NCBI GenBank assembly: GCA_947643165.1
Contig: CANRVB010000003.1
Span: 130,020-180,459, forward strand
Reading direction: 5' to 3'
Length of the DNA: 50,440 nt
Source of the DNA: an uncultured Porphyromonadaceae bacterium
GTDB lineage: Bacteria > Bacteroidota > Bacteroidia > Bacteroidales > Muribaculaceae
This document shows positions 7,264 through 14,744 of the stretch, one piece after another. Each line of letters begins with the position of its first letter. Positions within the stretch are counted from its first letter, which is position 1. The notes under the pieces were generated by a model, which worked only from the letters and a program-made list of their open reading frames with translations, did no database searches and was not told where the DNA came from. A program made the position numbers and the translations under genes.

Positions 7264-7640
7264 CAGATGAGGGAATACATGGCAGCTTCGCGTCGGCTCT
7301 CGACGGCTCCGGCCAGAGGGCCAACAAGTATAGCGCAAGGAAAACAGGCGGCTATGCCTCGAAAAAGGAATACCGACGAGCCAACGAGCTGAAGCAGATG
7401 GAAAGCGCAGGTCTGATAAGCGACTTGCAGGAGCAGGTGGCATTCACACTGCTGCCGACGCAGCGCGACAAGGACGGCGAACTGTTGGAAAAAGCGTGCA
7501 AGTATATCGCTGATTTTGTCTATCGAGATGGAAACGGCACGACCGTGGTTGAGGACACAAAAGGCATGAGAACGGCAGAGTATATAATAAAACGCAAGCT
7601 GATGCTCTATATGCGCGGTATACGCATCAAAGAGATTTAA
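7260..7640 (+). CDS. DUF1064 protein, PD-(D/E)xK nuclease-like
   Basis: 126 aa. The order KYSARKTGGYASKKEYRRA - LQEQVAFTLLP - YIADFVYRDGNG - VVEDTKG - YIIKRKLMLY is the DUF1064 pattern. In this family the D of ADF and the ED...K of VVEDTKG form a PD-(D/E)xK-like active site, and the genes often stand where phages keep a Holliday-junction resolvase such as RusA. A structure-specific nuclease in phage recombination is therefore likely, but the activity is inferred from family and position. Confidence 0.82.
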   Translation: MTDEGIHGSFASALDGSGQRANKYSARKTGGYASKKEYRRANELKQMESAGLISDLQEQVAFTLLPTQRDKDGELLEKACKYIADFVYRDGNGTTVVEDTKGMRTAEYIIKRKLMLYMRGIRIKEI

Positions 7641-7663
7641 ATCATCTTCGGAAGCCCGCGACT

Positions 7664-8659
7664 ATGGCCAAGAAAGATTTGAAAAGCTACTTTCCTCATG
7701 ACGCCAACGCCAGGAACGATGAGAAGATCATACGCCTGAGAATGAAACACGGCGCTGCCGGGTATGGCGTGTATTTCATGATCCTTGAGAGACTGAGAGA
7801 CGCTACGGACTACATGAGTATCAAAGATTATAACATAATAGCCTTTGATCTTCGCGTAGATGCGGCTCTGATAAAATCGGTCGTTGAAGACTTCGGGTTA
7901 TTTGTCTTCGCCCATACTGATGAGGGTGAGTACATCTACTCCGAGAGCTTCACTCGAAGAATGGAGATGAAAGATGAGGTGAGCGAGAAGCGCCGGGCCG
8001 CGGCATCGAAACGCTGGGGCACGGACGGGAACAACAAAAGCAATGCAAATGCAATGCAAATGCAGAACAGTTGCAAAGCAAGTGAACAACAAAAGCAATG
8101 CAATAAAAGTAAAGAAAAAGAAAAGAAAATAAATAAAAAAATATCTACTGACGTAGATACAAAAAAGTCGACGTCGGAGACGAGTTGTAGTGATGATTTT
8201 TCTTCTGTTGAGGCCGATATAGGCGAAACTCTGCGACAGGTGGAGGACCGCGCCCAGGCGATAGCCGAGAGCGTGGGCGCAAGCCCCGCCGAGGTAGTGG
8301 AGATGGCAAGGCAGGTGGCGGAGAAGTGGCGGCTGACCGGCGAGTATGACCGGGAACGTCCATTGACGCACATGATCAACACCATAGGAAGGAAAGCGGA
8401 GGCGGCCAAAGCATCGAAGCGGATAGCAAGAGCAGCGGAGGCGGTAGAGTCGGGGCGCGACAAGAGGCACCAGCGCGAACGTCGCGAGCTTGATGATATC
8501 CACGCCGTGGACTCAAAGGCCGCACTGCAAGAGTATTTGAAATCAAAAGGGCTCGACGAAAACGCCAGTCTCGCCGACGTGGCCGCTGCCGCCGAACCCG
8601 AAAAATTCCCATTCTTAAAAACGAAATGCGGCCGAGAAAATATAAAAAATCAGAAATAA
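7664..8659 (+). CDS. Lin1244/Lin1753-type (DUF4373) replication protein
   Basis: 331 aa. Residues 1-100 (YFPHDANARNDEKIIRLRMKHG, GYGVYFMILERL) are the Lin1244/Lin1753-like N-terminal domain found in phage replication-initiation proteins. A low-complexity linker (about residues 120-175, rich in N, K, Q, S) follows, encoded by repeat-rich AT-rich DNA that may contain the origin, and then a helical C-terminal part with many Arg/Lys/Ala/Glu. Its stop lies inside the next gene (34-base overlap). Confidence 0.8.
   Translation: MAKKDLKSYFPHDANARNDEKIIRLRMKHGAAGYGVYFMILERLRDATDYMSIKDYNIIAFDLRVDAALIKSVVEDFGLFVFAHTDEGEYIYSESFTRRMEMKDEVSEKRRAAASKRWGTDGNNKSNANAMQMQNSCKASEQQKQCNKSKEKEKKINKKISTDVDTKKSTSETSCSDDFSSVEADIGETLRQVEDRAQAIAESVGASPAEVVEMARQVAEKWRLTGEYDRERPLTHMINTIGRKAEAAKASKRIARAAEAVESGRDKRHQRERRELDDIHAVDSKAALQEYLKSKGLDENASLADVAAAAEPEKFPFLKTKCGRENIKNQK
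8037..8160. other. Candidate phage replication origin
   Basis: Inside the replication gene the DNA turns into short GCAATGCAAAT-type repeats (8039-8065 and again near 8095-8105), then an almost pure A stretch (8105-8141), then a perfect inverted repeat TATCTAC tgac GTAGATA (8142-8159). Repeats, AT-rich zone and palindrome inside an initiator gene resemble the lambda O/ori layout. The low-complexity protein linker could be the simpler cause. Confidence 0.35.
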
Positions 8660-8994
8660 GTATTGATATTTCTGACAACACAAGAGAAAGGCTGTGGAGA
8701 GCGCTCTCTAACAGCGAAAAATATGTAATGGCCACAGCCTTTTCCAGGGCACGTAGGGGTGAGATTTATATAATAGTCAAGTCCGGATCTGACCCCGTCG
8801 CAACCGAGGATTCTTGGTATCTCGGATATCAAGACGCACTGAGAGATTTATTCGGACTCGATAGACTGACATTAATTCCGTGTTATTTTGAAGAGGCTGA
8901 AGAGGCTGATCTTGACGCAAAGATCAACGCAAAGATCAACGATATCCTCGACTTGATCAAAGACTTGATCAAGTCAAAACTGGAACAGAAATGA
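8626..8994 (+). CDS. Early protein, function unknown
   Basis: 122 aa, not recognised. It overlaps the replication gene by 34 bases and the next gene by 4 (ATGA), so it is translated from a polycistronic message. The C-terminal third is built from short repeats (EEAEEAD, DAKINAKIND, DLIKDLIKSKL), probably a helix that could mediate oligomerisation. The corresponding DNA (8890-8980) has direct repeats of GAAGAGGCT, ACGCAAAGATCA and GACTTGATCAA. Confidence 0.6.
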   Translation: MRPRKYKKSEISIDISDNTRERLWRALSNSEKYVMATAFSRARRGEIYIIVKSGSDPVATEDSWYLGYQDALRDLFGLDRLTLIPCYFEEAEEADLDAKINAKINDILDLIKDLIKSKLEQK

Positions 8995-9347
8995 CAGAAG
9001 CGCAGACAAAACATAATCAAGATATGGCTCTACCCAATATTGCAGAATCGCCTGCGCCAACAAGGCTGGCGTATAAAGGCGGCATGACTATGAGCAAGAA
9101 AGAACGGCGTGAGCTAAACCGGATATTTAGTCCGCTTATCAGGCCTGCACGCATACCGGCAACACGACGCGCCAAATGGCGCTTGGTGAAAAAGTGGTTT
9201 AACCGCTACGAAAAACAGACGCTGATAGGCCGAACGGTCATAGTGGCAACTAAGGGCGGCAAGCAAATCGCTACGCGTATAACCAATGTGAAGATCGAAA
9301 AAGCCGGAGGATATCGGCGTAACTATCTATTTACAAGCAGACCATGA
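8991..9347 (+). CDS. Small basic protein, function unknown
   Basis: 118 aa, strongly basic, not recognised. Residues 33-90 are dense in Lys and Arg (SKKERRELNRIF, ATRRAKWRLVKKWFNRY), and the C-terminal part TLIGRTVIVATKGGKQIATRITNVKIEKAGGYR has the look of a small beta-barrel. A nucleic-acid-binding role is a reasonable guess. It has 4-base overlaps with both neighbours. Confidence 0.55.
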   Translation: MTEAQTKHNQDMALPNIAESPAPTRLAYKGGMTMSKKERRELNRIFSPLIRPARIPATRRAKWRLVKKWFNRYEKQTLIGRTVIVATKGGKQIATRITNVKIEKAGGYRRNYLFTSRP

Positions 9348-10390
9348 CAACCAACGATAACAAACCGATCAAAGCCTATAAGGGCTTTAACCAAGATATG
9401 ACGTGCCGTGGCTTCCAGTATGAGGAGGGCAAGGAGTACGAGCACAGTGGGCCCGTGGAAGCATGCGCGAGCGGCTTCCATGCCTGCGAGAACCCGATTG
9501 ATTGCCTGGAATACTATAGGCCGGGGCAGTCGGTTTTCCACTTCGTGGAACTTTCAGGCGAGACGAGCCGTGATTCTAACGGAAGTAAGGTAGCCGCATC
9601 GCATATCAAAATAGGTGCGCGGCTCGATATAGCTGGAATTTGCAAAGCTACGTTTGACTACGTGCGATCAAAATGCACCAATGAAAATAACGCCGAACCG
9701 GGCAAAGCCGCCACAGCAGGCAATCACGGTGCGGCCACAGCAGGCTATCGTGGAGCAGCCACAGCAGGCTATCGTGGAGCAGCCACAGCAGGCGATCACG
9801 GTAACGCCACAGCAGGCTATCGTGGAGCAGCCACGGCAGGCAATCACGGTGCGGCCACGGCAGGCAATTGTGGAACAGCCACGGCAGGCAATTGTGGAGC
9901 AGCCACGGCAGGCAATCACGGTGCAGCCACGGCAGGCAATCACGGTGCAGCCACGGCAGGCAATCACGGTGCAGCCACAGCAGGCAATTGTGGAGCAGCT
10001 ACGGCAGGCGAATACGGAGCGGCTACGGCAGGCGAATACGGAGCAGCCACAGCAGGCGATCACGGAGCGGCCACGGCAGGCAATCACGGTGCGGCTACGG
10101 CAGGCGAATACGGAGCGGCCACGGCAGGCAATCACGGTGCGGCCACAGCAGGCTATCGTGGAGCGGCTACGGCGAGAGGAAGTGCGGAAACTGGAAATAA
10201 TGGTCTATCCGTAGCCCGTGGCAACGATGTTAAAGTCAAAGGCGGTATTGGCGCAGTGCTCGTCATAGCAGAAGAAAATCAATATGATTACAACATCAAA
10301 GACTGGAAGGCCACAATTGTCGACGGCAAGCATGTCAAGGCTGACACTTGGTACAAGCTCGTTAATGGTGAATTTGTAGAAGCTGAGTGA
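9344..10390 (+). CDS. DUF7666-like protein with 19 octapeptide ATAG repeats
   Basis: 348 aa in three parts. Residues 1-120 (AYKGFNQDMTCRGFQYEEGKEYE, ASGFHACENPIDCLEYY) resemble the N-terminal domain of Bacteroides phage proteins called DUF7666. Residues about 120-275 hold 19 tandem copies of the 8-residue unit (A/N/T)ATAGxxG, where xx is NH, YR, NC, EY or DH. Such regular small-residue repeats suggest a beta-solenoid. A C-terminal cap (residues 290-348) ends YKLVNGEFVEAE. It sits in the early operon, so it is not an obvious virion protein. Function unknown. Confidence 0.75.
   Translation: MTTNDNKPIKAYKGFNQDMTCRGFQYEEGKEYEHSGPVEACASGFHACENPIDCLEYYRPGQSVFHFVELSGETSRDSNGSKVAASHIKIGARLDIAGICKATFDYVRSKCTNENNAEPGKAATAGNHGAATAGYRGAATAGYRGAATAGDHGNATAGYRGAATAGNHGAATAGNCGTATAGNCGAATAGNHGAATAGNHGAATAGNHGAATAGNCGAATAGEYGAATAGEYGAATAGDHGAATAGNHGAATAGEYGAATAGNHGAATAGYRGAATARGSAETGNNGLSVARGNDVKVKGGIGAVLVIAEENQYDYNIKDWKATIVDGKHVKADTWYKLVNGEFVEAE
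9706..10173 (+). repeat. 24-bp tandem repeat coding for octapeptides
   Basis: About 19.5 copies of a 24-bp unit of form GCCAC(A/G)GCAGGC-NNNNNN-GG(T/A)GC(A/G). The variable six bases fall into five types (aatcac, tatcgt, aattgt, gaatac, gatcac). Because 24 is a multiple of three the array is also open in other frames, which creates spurious ORFs. Copy number is likely to vary by slippage. Confidence 0.9.
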
Positions 10391-10391
10391 T

Positions 10392-10871
10392 ATGCTGACA
10401 ACAAGAGATAGAGCGCGGACTGTCGCGCAGATAGAGGACTTGAAGCGGCTACACGTGGCCGAAATGCGAAGTAAGGTTGTGGCCACGCCTGCCGCAGCTA
10501 AGATCCAGCGTAAGATCAACGAGTTGCAGACTCAGCTTGACCGTGATGAGCATGAGGCGATAGTGCGGGCTAAAATGGCCAGGATATCCCTCGATGAGAC
10601 GCTCAATATTGTGGCTATACCGTTGATGGCCGACGTGCTCAATGCCGTGATAGCCGACGTGGAGGGCATGCTGAGACAAAACAAACTGTCTGAAACGGTG
10701 TTCGGCGATCTCGCCCGCAATATCCGCCGCGATGCCATGCGGATGGTTGACACCTTGGCTGTGGCTGATACCGGGCTGCCCGACCTGCTCGAAGTCGATG
10801 ACCACCTCGTAGAAGCGGTCCATAAGAAAATCATGAGCTTTATAAAGCAGAGACTTAATATCACGAAATGA
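10392..10871 (+). CDS. Helical early protein, function unknown
   Basis: 159 aa, not recognised. It begins with a probable coiled coil (residues 1-60, RTVAQIEDLKRLHVAEMRSK and AAKIQRKINELQTQLDRDEHEAIVR split by a short break) followed by an alpha-helical domain. It starts one base after the stop of the repeat protein and overlaps the next gene by 4 bases. Confidence 0.6.
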   Translation: MLTTRDRARTVAQIEDLKRLHVAEMRSKVVATPAAAKIQRKINELQTQLDRDEHEAIVRAKMARISLDETLNIVAIPLMADVLNAVIADVEGMLRQNKLSETVFGDLARNIRRDAMRMVDTLAVADTGLPDLLEVDDHLVEAVHKKIMSFIKQRLNITK

Positions 10872-11713
10872 CTCCAGAGCTACAACATAAGGTGGATTTT
10901 GCAATCAAGCTGCTCCAGTCCATCCCGACTGATAGTGGGCCGATTGAAGTGTCATATTCTGGTGGCAAAGACTCCGATGTGATACTTGAACTTGCGAAGA
11001 TGGCTGGTATCAATTATCGAGCCATCTACAAGAATACCACAATTGACCCTCCGGGAACTATCGCGCACTGCAAGTCAAAGGGTGTCGAGATAATGCCGCC
11101 GACAATCAATTTCTTCGACTTGGTGAAAAAGAAAGGGTGTCCGAGTAGATATAGCCGTTTCTGTTGTGAGGTTCTGAAAGAGTATAAGTTATGCGACAGG
11201 GCTATTCAAGGTGTGCGTAGGGCAGAGAGCGTAAAGCGAGCCAAACGTTACAAGGAACCTGAAATATGTCGAACTTATACGAAGGGTCAGAAATCAAGGG
11301 TTTATCTGCCGATACTTGAATGGACTAATGCGGATGTTGCCGAGTTTATCAAAGAGCGAAACATCAAGTGTGCGCCCCTATATTACGATGAGCAAGGCAA
11401 TTTCCACGTTGAGCGTAGATTGGGTTGCATAGGTTGCCCGTTGTCATCCAAGAAAAAGCGTACCGAGGAGTATGTGCGTTATCCAAAGATTCTCAAACGC
11501 ACAATCGAGTGTGAGCAGGAGTTTATTGATACGCATTGGAATGGGAAGGTTGCTGCGAGATATAAAAATGCCATTCATAGGATGTTCGCCAATCTTTTTT
11601 GTGACTCTTATGAGGAATATCGTGACAAAGTAAGTGGTGGCATGTTTCCCGAACTGGCAATAGATCCAAAAGCATTTTTAGAAGATTATTTCAATATTGA
11701 TTTAACTATATGA
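10868..11713 (+). CDS. PAPS-reductase-like adenine-nucleotide hydrolase family protein
   Basis: 281 aa of the PP-loop superfamily. SYSGGKDSDVILELAKM (SGGKDS at residues 31-36) is the ATP-pyrophosphatase loop of PAPS reductases and DndC-like proteins. Two cysteine groups follow, GCPSRYSRFCCEVLK and GCIGCPLSSKKK, which may bind a metal or an Fe-S cluster, then a helical C-terminus. Phage members of this family have been linked to sulfur assimilation or to sulfur modification of nucleic acid; no dnd partner genes are present here, so the substrate is open. It overlaps both neighbours by 4 bases. Confidence 0.8.
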   Translation: MTPELQHKVDFAIKLLQSIPTDSGPIEVSYSGGKDSDVILELAKMAGINYRAIYKNTTIDPPGTIAHCKSKGVEIMPPTINFFDLVKKKGCPSRYSRFCCEVLKEYKLCDRAIQGVRRAESVKRAKRYKEPEICRTYTKGQKSRVYLPILEWTNADVAEFIKERNIKCAPLYYDEQGNFHVERRLGCIGCPLSSKKKRTEEYVRYPKILKRTIECEQEFIDTHWNGKVAARYKNAIHRMFANLFCDSYEEYRDKVSGGMFPELAIDPKAFLEDYFNIDLTI

Positions 11714-12021
11714 AAACAAGACTTACCCCCTCCCAATCACAATGTCTGATAGAGCTTGGCGTTGACCCGAGCAAGGCAAGCGAGCTGGCTGACATTCTCT
11801 CGCTCCTGCCGAAAATGATGAAGTATAAGGGCGATCCTTATGGACTTAACATTGAGTGGGATGACAATTGGGCGGCGTCTTATTTCAACGCAGTGAAATT
11901 CATTATGCCCAATGAGGAAGGCACGATGGCCTATGAATCGGCCACCGAACTCATCGATGCGCTATATAAGTTGCTTGTATGGCTTCTCAAAAATCACCCA
12001 AACAAAATCAAAAAGTTATGA
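11710..12021 (+). CDS. Small acidic helical protein, function unknown
   Basis: 103 aa, not recognised. N-terminus LTPSQSQCLIELGVDPSKAS followed by LADILSLLPKMMKYKGDPYGLNIEWDD and AMAYESATELIDALYKLLVWLL-like helices; it resembles small uncharacterised proteins often found in Bacteroides prophages next to YopX genes. It overlaps the PAPS-reductase-like gene and the YopX gene by 4 bases each. Confidence 0.6.
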   Translation: MKTRLTPSQSQCLIELGVDPSKASELADILSLLPKMMKYKGDPYGLNIEWDDNWAASYFNAVKFIMPNEEGTMAYESATELIDALYKLLVWLLKNHPNKIKKL

Positions 12022-12410
12022 CGCGACGGATTAAATTTCGCGGCAAAGACCGCAATACAGGCAAATGGGTCTACGGAGACCTCCTTTCACCGATCACAGG
12101 ATGCCGAATTGTAAGTTACAGAGAGGTGGATAACGGCTCAATGAAGCGTGCTGATTATCTCTATCATGATGTTCTTGATGATACCGTCGGCCAGTTCACC
12201 GGACTTCACGACCGCAATGGCAAGGAAATCTATGAGGGAGATATCGTGCGAAACGGGAATAATACATATTGTGTTGAATATGATACCGCGCATGCTTGTT
12301 GGATAGCCGCATACGATTGGCCTGATAGTGTTGGTAATTGGCAATTATCAAAAGAACATTGTTTGCGAAATGAAGTAGTAGGCAACATCCACGAACAATC
12401 AAAAAGTTAG
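12018..12410 (+). CDS. YopX family protein
   Basis: 130 aa from the ATG at 12018, which overlaps the preceding stop (ATGA); a longer frame from 11979 is less likely because it would start inside the previous gene. IKFRGKDRNTGKWVYGDL, VGQFTGLHDRNGKEIYEGDIV and the ending VVGNIHE are the signatures of the YopX family, common in phages of Firmicutes and Bacteroidetes. The fold is a small beta structure; no function is established. Confidence 0.9.
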   Translation: MTRRIKFRGKDRNTGKWVYGDLLSPITGCRIVSYREVDNGSMKRADYLYHDVLDDTVGQFTGLHDRNGKEIYEGDIVRNGNNTYCVEYDTAHACWIAAYDWPDSVGNWQLSKEHCLRNEVVGNIHEQSKS

Positions 12411-12414
12411 AGCG

Positions 12415-12582
12415 ATGAAAACAAACTATAGAATGGTCATGTACTACTCAGTTGTCATTCCAGTGGCGGTAATGTACACACCTTTACTCTTGCTAAACGC
12501 TGGACTCAATCGGTGTACAGCAGGGATTCTTAACTTCTTCTGCTTCATGCAGCGTATAACTAAATGTTTTGACAATGAATGA
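12415..12582 (+). CDS. Small membrane protein (55 aa)
   Basis: A short ORF, MKTNYRMVMYYSVVIPVAV at its start, with a hydrophobic segment through residues 10-30 and several Cys in the C-terminal half. It starts 5 bases after the YopX stop and overlaps the next ATG by 8 bases, so it fits the operon tightly. The evidence is only spacing and an uninterrupted frame. Confidence 0.45.
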   Translation: MKTNYRMVMYYSVVIPVAVMYTPLLLLNAGLNRCTAGILNFFCFMQRITKCFDNE

Positions 12583-12814
12583 ACCGATCATAGACCCCGC
12601 GACCCTGAGCGAGGAGCAGAGAGACGCAATCAGAAAAATTTATGAAAATTGCATTAATAGCAATGCTCTTATAAGAGAACATGAGAAATCCAATCTCAAC
12701 AAAAACAAAGTGGTGGCATTCCGGTCAACCTTTGCTTGTGGTATGAATGAAGGAGCTATGGCTGCTATGATTAAACTCTTCGGCTCAGAATTTTTCACTA
12801 ATCAAAAAGGATAA
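12575..12814 (+). CDS. Small protein, function unknown
   Basis: 79 aa from ATG 12575 (a TTG at 12569 is in frame). MNEPIIDPATLSEEQRDAIRKIYENC is a helical N-terminus, and the C-terminal part FRSTFACGMNEGAMAAMIKLFGSEFF is compact and hydrophobic. It is typical of small Bacteroidetes phage ORFs of this region. Confidence 0.6.
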   Translation: MNEPIIDPATLSEEQRDAIRKIYENCINSNALIREHEKSNLNKNKVVAFRSTFACGMNEGAMAAMIKLFGSEFFTNQKG

Positions 12815-12818
12815 TGGT

Positions 12819-13076
12819 ATGGCATTTTTAGCAATAAGCAGAGATAATCGTGAGCTCATATTTAATGAGGAACCCGAATATGACCGCATAGATGATTGTT
12901 GGAGGCAGTCTGACGGTGAGGACCTTGTTTATAATGATTATGCTGACTTTTCCGCAGGTATACATAGAGAAGACAAGTATTTCTATGGCATAGAACTCCC
13001 AAAAGGCTCAATCCGCAAACTAATCGGCAGAGAGCTGACATGGGAAGATGAACCAGTAGAACTTAAAGGAGAATGA
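12819..13076 (+). CDS. Small acidic protein, function unknown
   Basis: 85 aa and very acidic (EEPEYDRIDDCW, DGEDLVYNDYADF, WEDEPVELKGE). The segment IELPKGSIRKLIGRELTWEDEPVEL recalls small phage proteins of similar length but I cannot name a family. It overlaps the next gene by 4 bases. Confidence 0.6.
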   Translation: MAFLAISRDNRELIFNEEPEYDRIDDCWRQSDGEDLVYNDYADFSAGIHREDKYFYGIELPKGSIRKLIGRELTWEDEPVELKGE

Positions 13077-13459
13077 TGATGAAGTCGAAAGTATATTGCA
13101 ACAAGCAAGATTGCACCATCCGCAAGACCTTTATCGGAGATACAGGTGAGTATTCTCGGAACTTGTGCTGTAACGTCAACTGCGTGTTGGTAAAGGATGG
13201 CTCTCCGTACCCCGAAGCGACAATCAGCGGGTGGGTGGCAGTGGACGATTTTGACAATGCCTATATCTATCACTCAAAGCCGACTCAAAGGTGCAAAGAG
13301 TTTTGTGACACGGGAGACTATGTTACCTATTGGATGTGCGAATCAAAATATCCAAACGGTAAAGAGTGTTATTTGATAGATAAAGACTTCTTTTCTAATC
13401 TCACCCCGGAAAGTGAACCAATACCAGTTGAAATAATAATCAAACCGAAGAAACAATGA
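13073..13459 (+). CDS. Cysteine-rich protein, function unknown
   Basis: 128 aa with eight cysteines (VYCNKQDC, LCCNVNC, QRCKEFC, YWMCE, KECYL), which suggests one or two zinc or Fe-S sites, though spacing matches no motif I know. The start is one of three consecutive ATG codons at 13073-13081. It is in the same overlapping operon as its neighbours. Confidence 0.6.
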   Translation: MMMKSKVYCNKQDCTIRKTFIGDTGEYSRNLCCNVNCVLVKDGSPYPEATISGWVAVDDFDNAYIYHSKPTQRCKEFCDTGDYVTYWMCESKYPNGKECYLIDKDFFSNLTPESEPIPVEIIIKPKKQ

Positions 13460-13653
13460 CAGCAGACGAATTATACGACATCTACCGGCAAGTAGAAGAT
13501 ATAACGGAGATGCTTAACAGCCTTGCAAAAGAATACGCCTACGACCCTTTCAGAAATACCGCGTTGGCATCTGAACGTTTAGAAGAATGTATATTCGATT
13601 GCATGGGTAAATTAGCGGCTTACGAAATATGTGAAAGGAGAAGCAACCAATGA
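13456..13653 (+). CDS. Small acidic helical protein, function unknown
   Basis: 65 aa, MTADELYDIYRQVEDITEMLN at the start, predicted all-helical, with two Cys near the C-terminus. It overlaps the genes on each side by 4 bases, which is the main support that it is real. Confidence 0.6.
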   Translation: MTADELYDIYRQVEDITEMLNSLAKEYAYDPFRNTALASERLEECIFDCMGKLAAYEICERRSNQ

Positions 13654-13799
13654 GCGATCAAAAACGACAGAACCGTCACCAATGCCGATACTATCTCAAT
13701 AAGAGATGCCAGAGAATCGGTCAGCCTTGCGTGTTGCTTCTCGACCCCTATGACCAGTGTTCGGTATTCAGCAAACGTAAAATAACTGACAAATCATGA
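13650..13799 (+). CDS. Small Cys-containing basic protein (49 aa)
   Basis: A short ORF starting MSDQKRQNRHQCRYYLNKRC with four cysteines (residues 12, 20, 27, 37), overlapping the previous stop (ATGA). The spacing could coordinate a metal. It ends exactly where the first 76-nt repeat begins. Confidence 0.5.
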   Translation: MSDQKRQNRHQCRYYLNKRCQRIGQPCVLLLDPYDQCSVFSKRKITDKS

Positions 13800-13875
13800 C
13801 TGTGGCTCGCCGAAATCTGAAATGAGTGGTGAGGTGTTGAATGCCTCGCCACTCTCAGGGCGACAATATCAAGGA
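13800..13875 (+). repeat. 76-nt hairpin-bearing direct repeat, copy 1
   Basis: Aligns without gaps to 16495-16570, with five differences in the first 67 positions. It folds: GAGTGGTGAGG (13824-13834) pairs with CCTCGCCACTC (13844-13854) over all 11 positions (one U-G) around loop TGTTGAATG, and CGCC/GGCG can close an outer stem. It lies between a 49-aa ORF and the HNH/sigma-like gene and may be an RNA leader, a regulator site or a recombination site. Confidence 0.85.
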
Positions 13876-13895
13876 TGAAATAAGAGATTTAAACA

Positions 13896-14744
13896 ATGCT
13901 TTTTTCTGACATTTTTTCCGAAGATACGGTAAAGTTAGAGCTTGAAAATAGGCATGGCGTTGAGTTCCGCCTGATACCATTTGATGATTGTCGAGGACAG
14001 ACCTCCTACTGGATTTCGCGCGATGGGAGACACGTCTATGTCGGTGTGACATTCTGCGGCTATACACAATGCAAAGAGGTAAAAATTTATCCGCCCAAGT
14101 ATCGCTCTGCAAATTCCTCTGCCTCATTTAAGCGCCGAAACAATACCGGTAAGCAGTGCTATTCCACGATACCGGCGGCGGTTTATGGCGCTTTTATTTG
14201 TCGCGATGGTATGCCACGGCAGAAAATAAGACACCGTGATGGAGATGTCAGCAATTGCAGTGCTGAAAATTTATTTGTTGGGGCCGATGTGGATATAACC
14301 CAAAATATGCAGGCGTTAAAAGACATTTACCAATACCATGCTGAGATTGCCTTATATATACATCGGATTAGCAAAACCCCATTCGCCGACGATATCGCCT
14401 CTGATTCATTTCTACGCATGTGCGAGAGCCGTCTTCCGATTGACCCGACGCGAGCTTTAAGTCTATGGGTTAAACTCTCAAGAGATCGACTATTTACCCA
14501 CATGAGGGATAATCGGACGCAACCACTTGACGACGATTTTTTCAAGTTTTGGGTCTGCGAAAATGATTATGATAACGTTATCGACCTTTTGGATAAATTA
14601 CCGGAAGTATTATACGACACTGTATACCTGCTGAGCGCTGGATATAATGTTCGCGAAATTGCCAAATTGCAGAATATTACAGCTGGTGGTGTCCGATTGA
14701 GACTTAAAAAGGCCTCAGAACGATTAAAGAATATTGCGACATGA
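13896..14744 (+). CDS. HNH-like domain fused to an ECF-sigma-like domain
   Basis: 282 aa with two apparent parts. Residues 37-127 follow the NUMOD4/HNH_3 plan of homing-type endonucleases: SYWISRDGRHVYV, then TIPAAVYGAF, then RHRDGDVSNCSAENLFVG (H113, D115, D117, N120, N125). The first histidine expected before the AVYGAF helix is replaced by Pro93/Ala94, so nuclease activity is doubtful. Residues about 150-215 (DDIASDSFLRMCESRL, ALSLWVKLSRDRLFTHMRDN) resemble sigma region 2, and 235-278 (LPEVLYDTVYLLSAGYNVREIA, VRLRLKKASERLKN) resemble sigma region 4. I infer a DNA-bound regulator. First gene of a three-gene cassette; overlaps the recombinase by 4 bases. Confidence 0.65.
   Translation: MLFSDIFSEDTVKLELENRHGVEFRLIPFDDCRGQTSYWISRDGRHVYVGVTFCGYTQCKEVKIYPPKYRSANSSASFKRRNNTGKQCYSTIPAAVYGAFICRDGMPRQKIRHRDGDVSNCSAENLFVGADVDITQNMQALKDIYQYHAEIALYIHRISKTPFADDIASDSFLRMCESRLPIDPTRALSLWVKLSRDRLFTHMRDNRTQPLDDDFFKFWVCENDYDNVIDLLDKLPEVLYDTVYLLSAGYNVREIAKLQNITAGGVRLRLKKASERLKNIAT

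Noticed and set aside
9706..10173. Tandem repeats as a CRISPR array
   Set aside because: The six-base variable parts are far too short for spacers, the array is coding in phase, and no cas gene is present.
9654..10214. Overlapping ORFs in other frames and on the opposite strand across the octapeptide repeat
   Set aside because: A 24-bp unit without stops in several frames produces them automatically; their proteins are pure repeats (QQAIV-type, RGCSTIAC-type) without N- or C-terminal domains.
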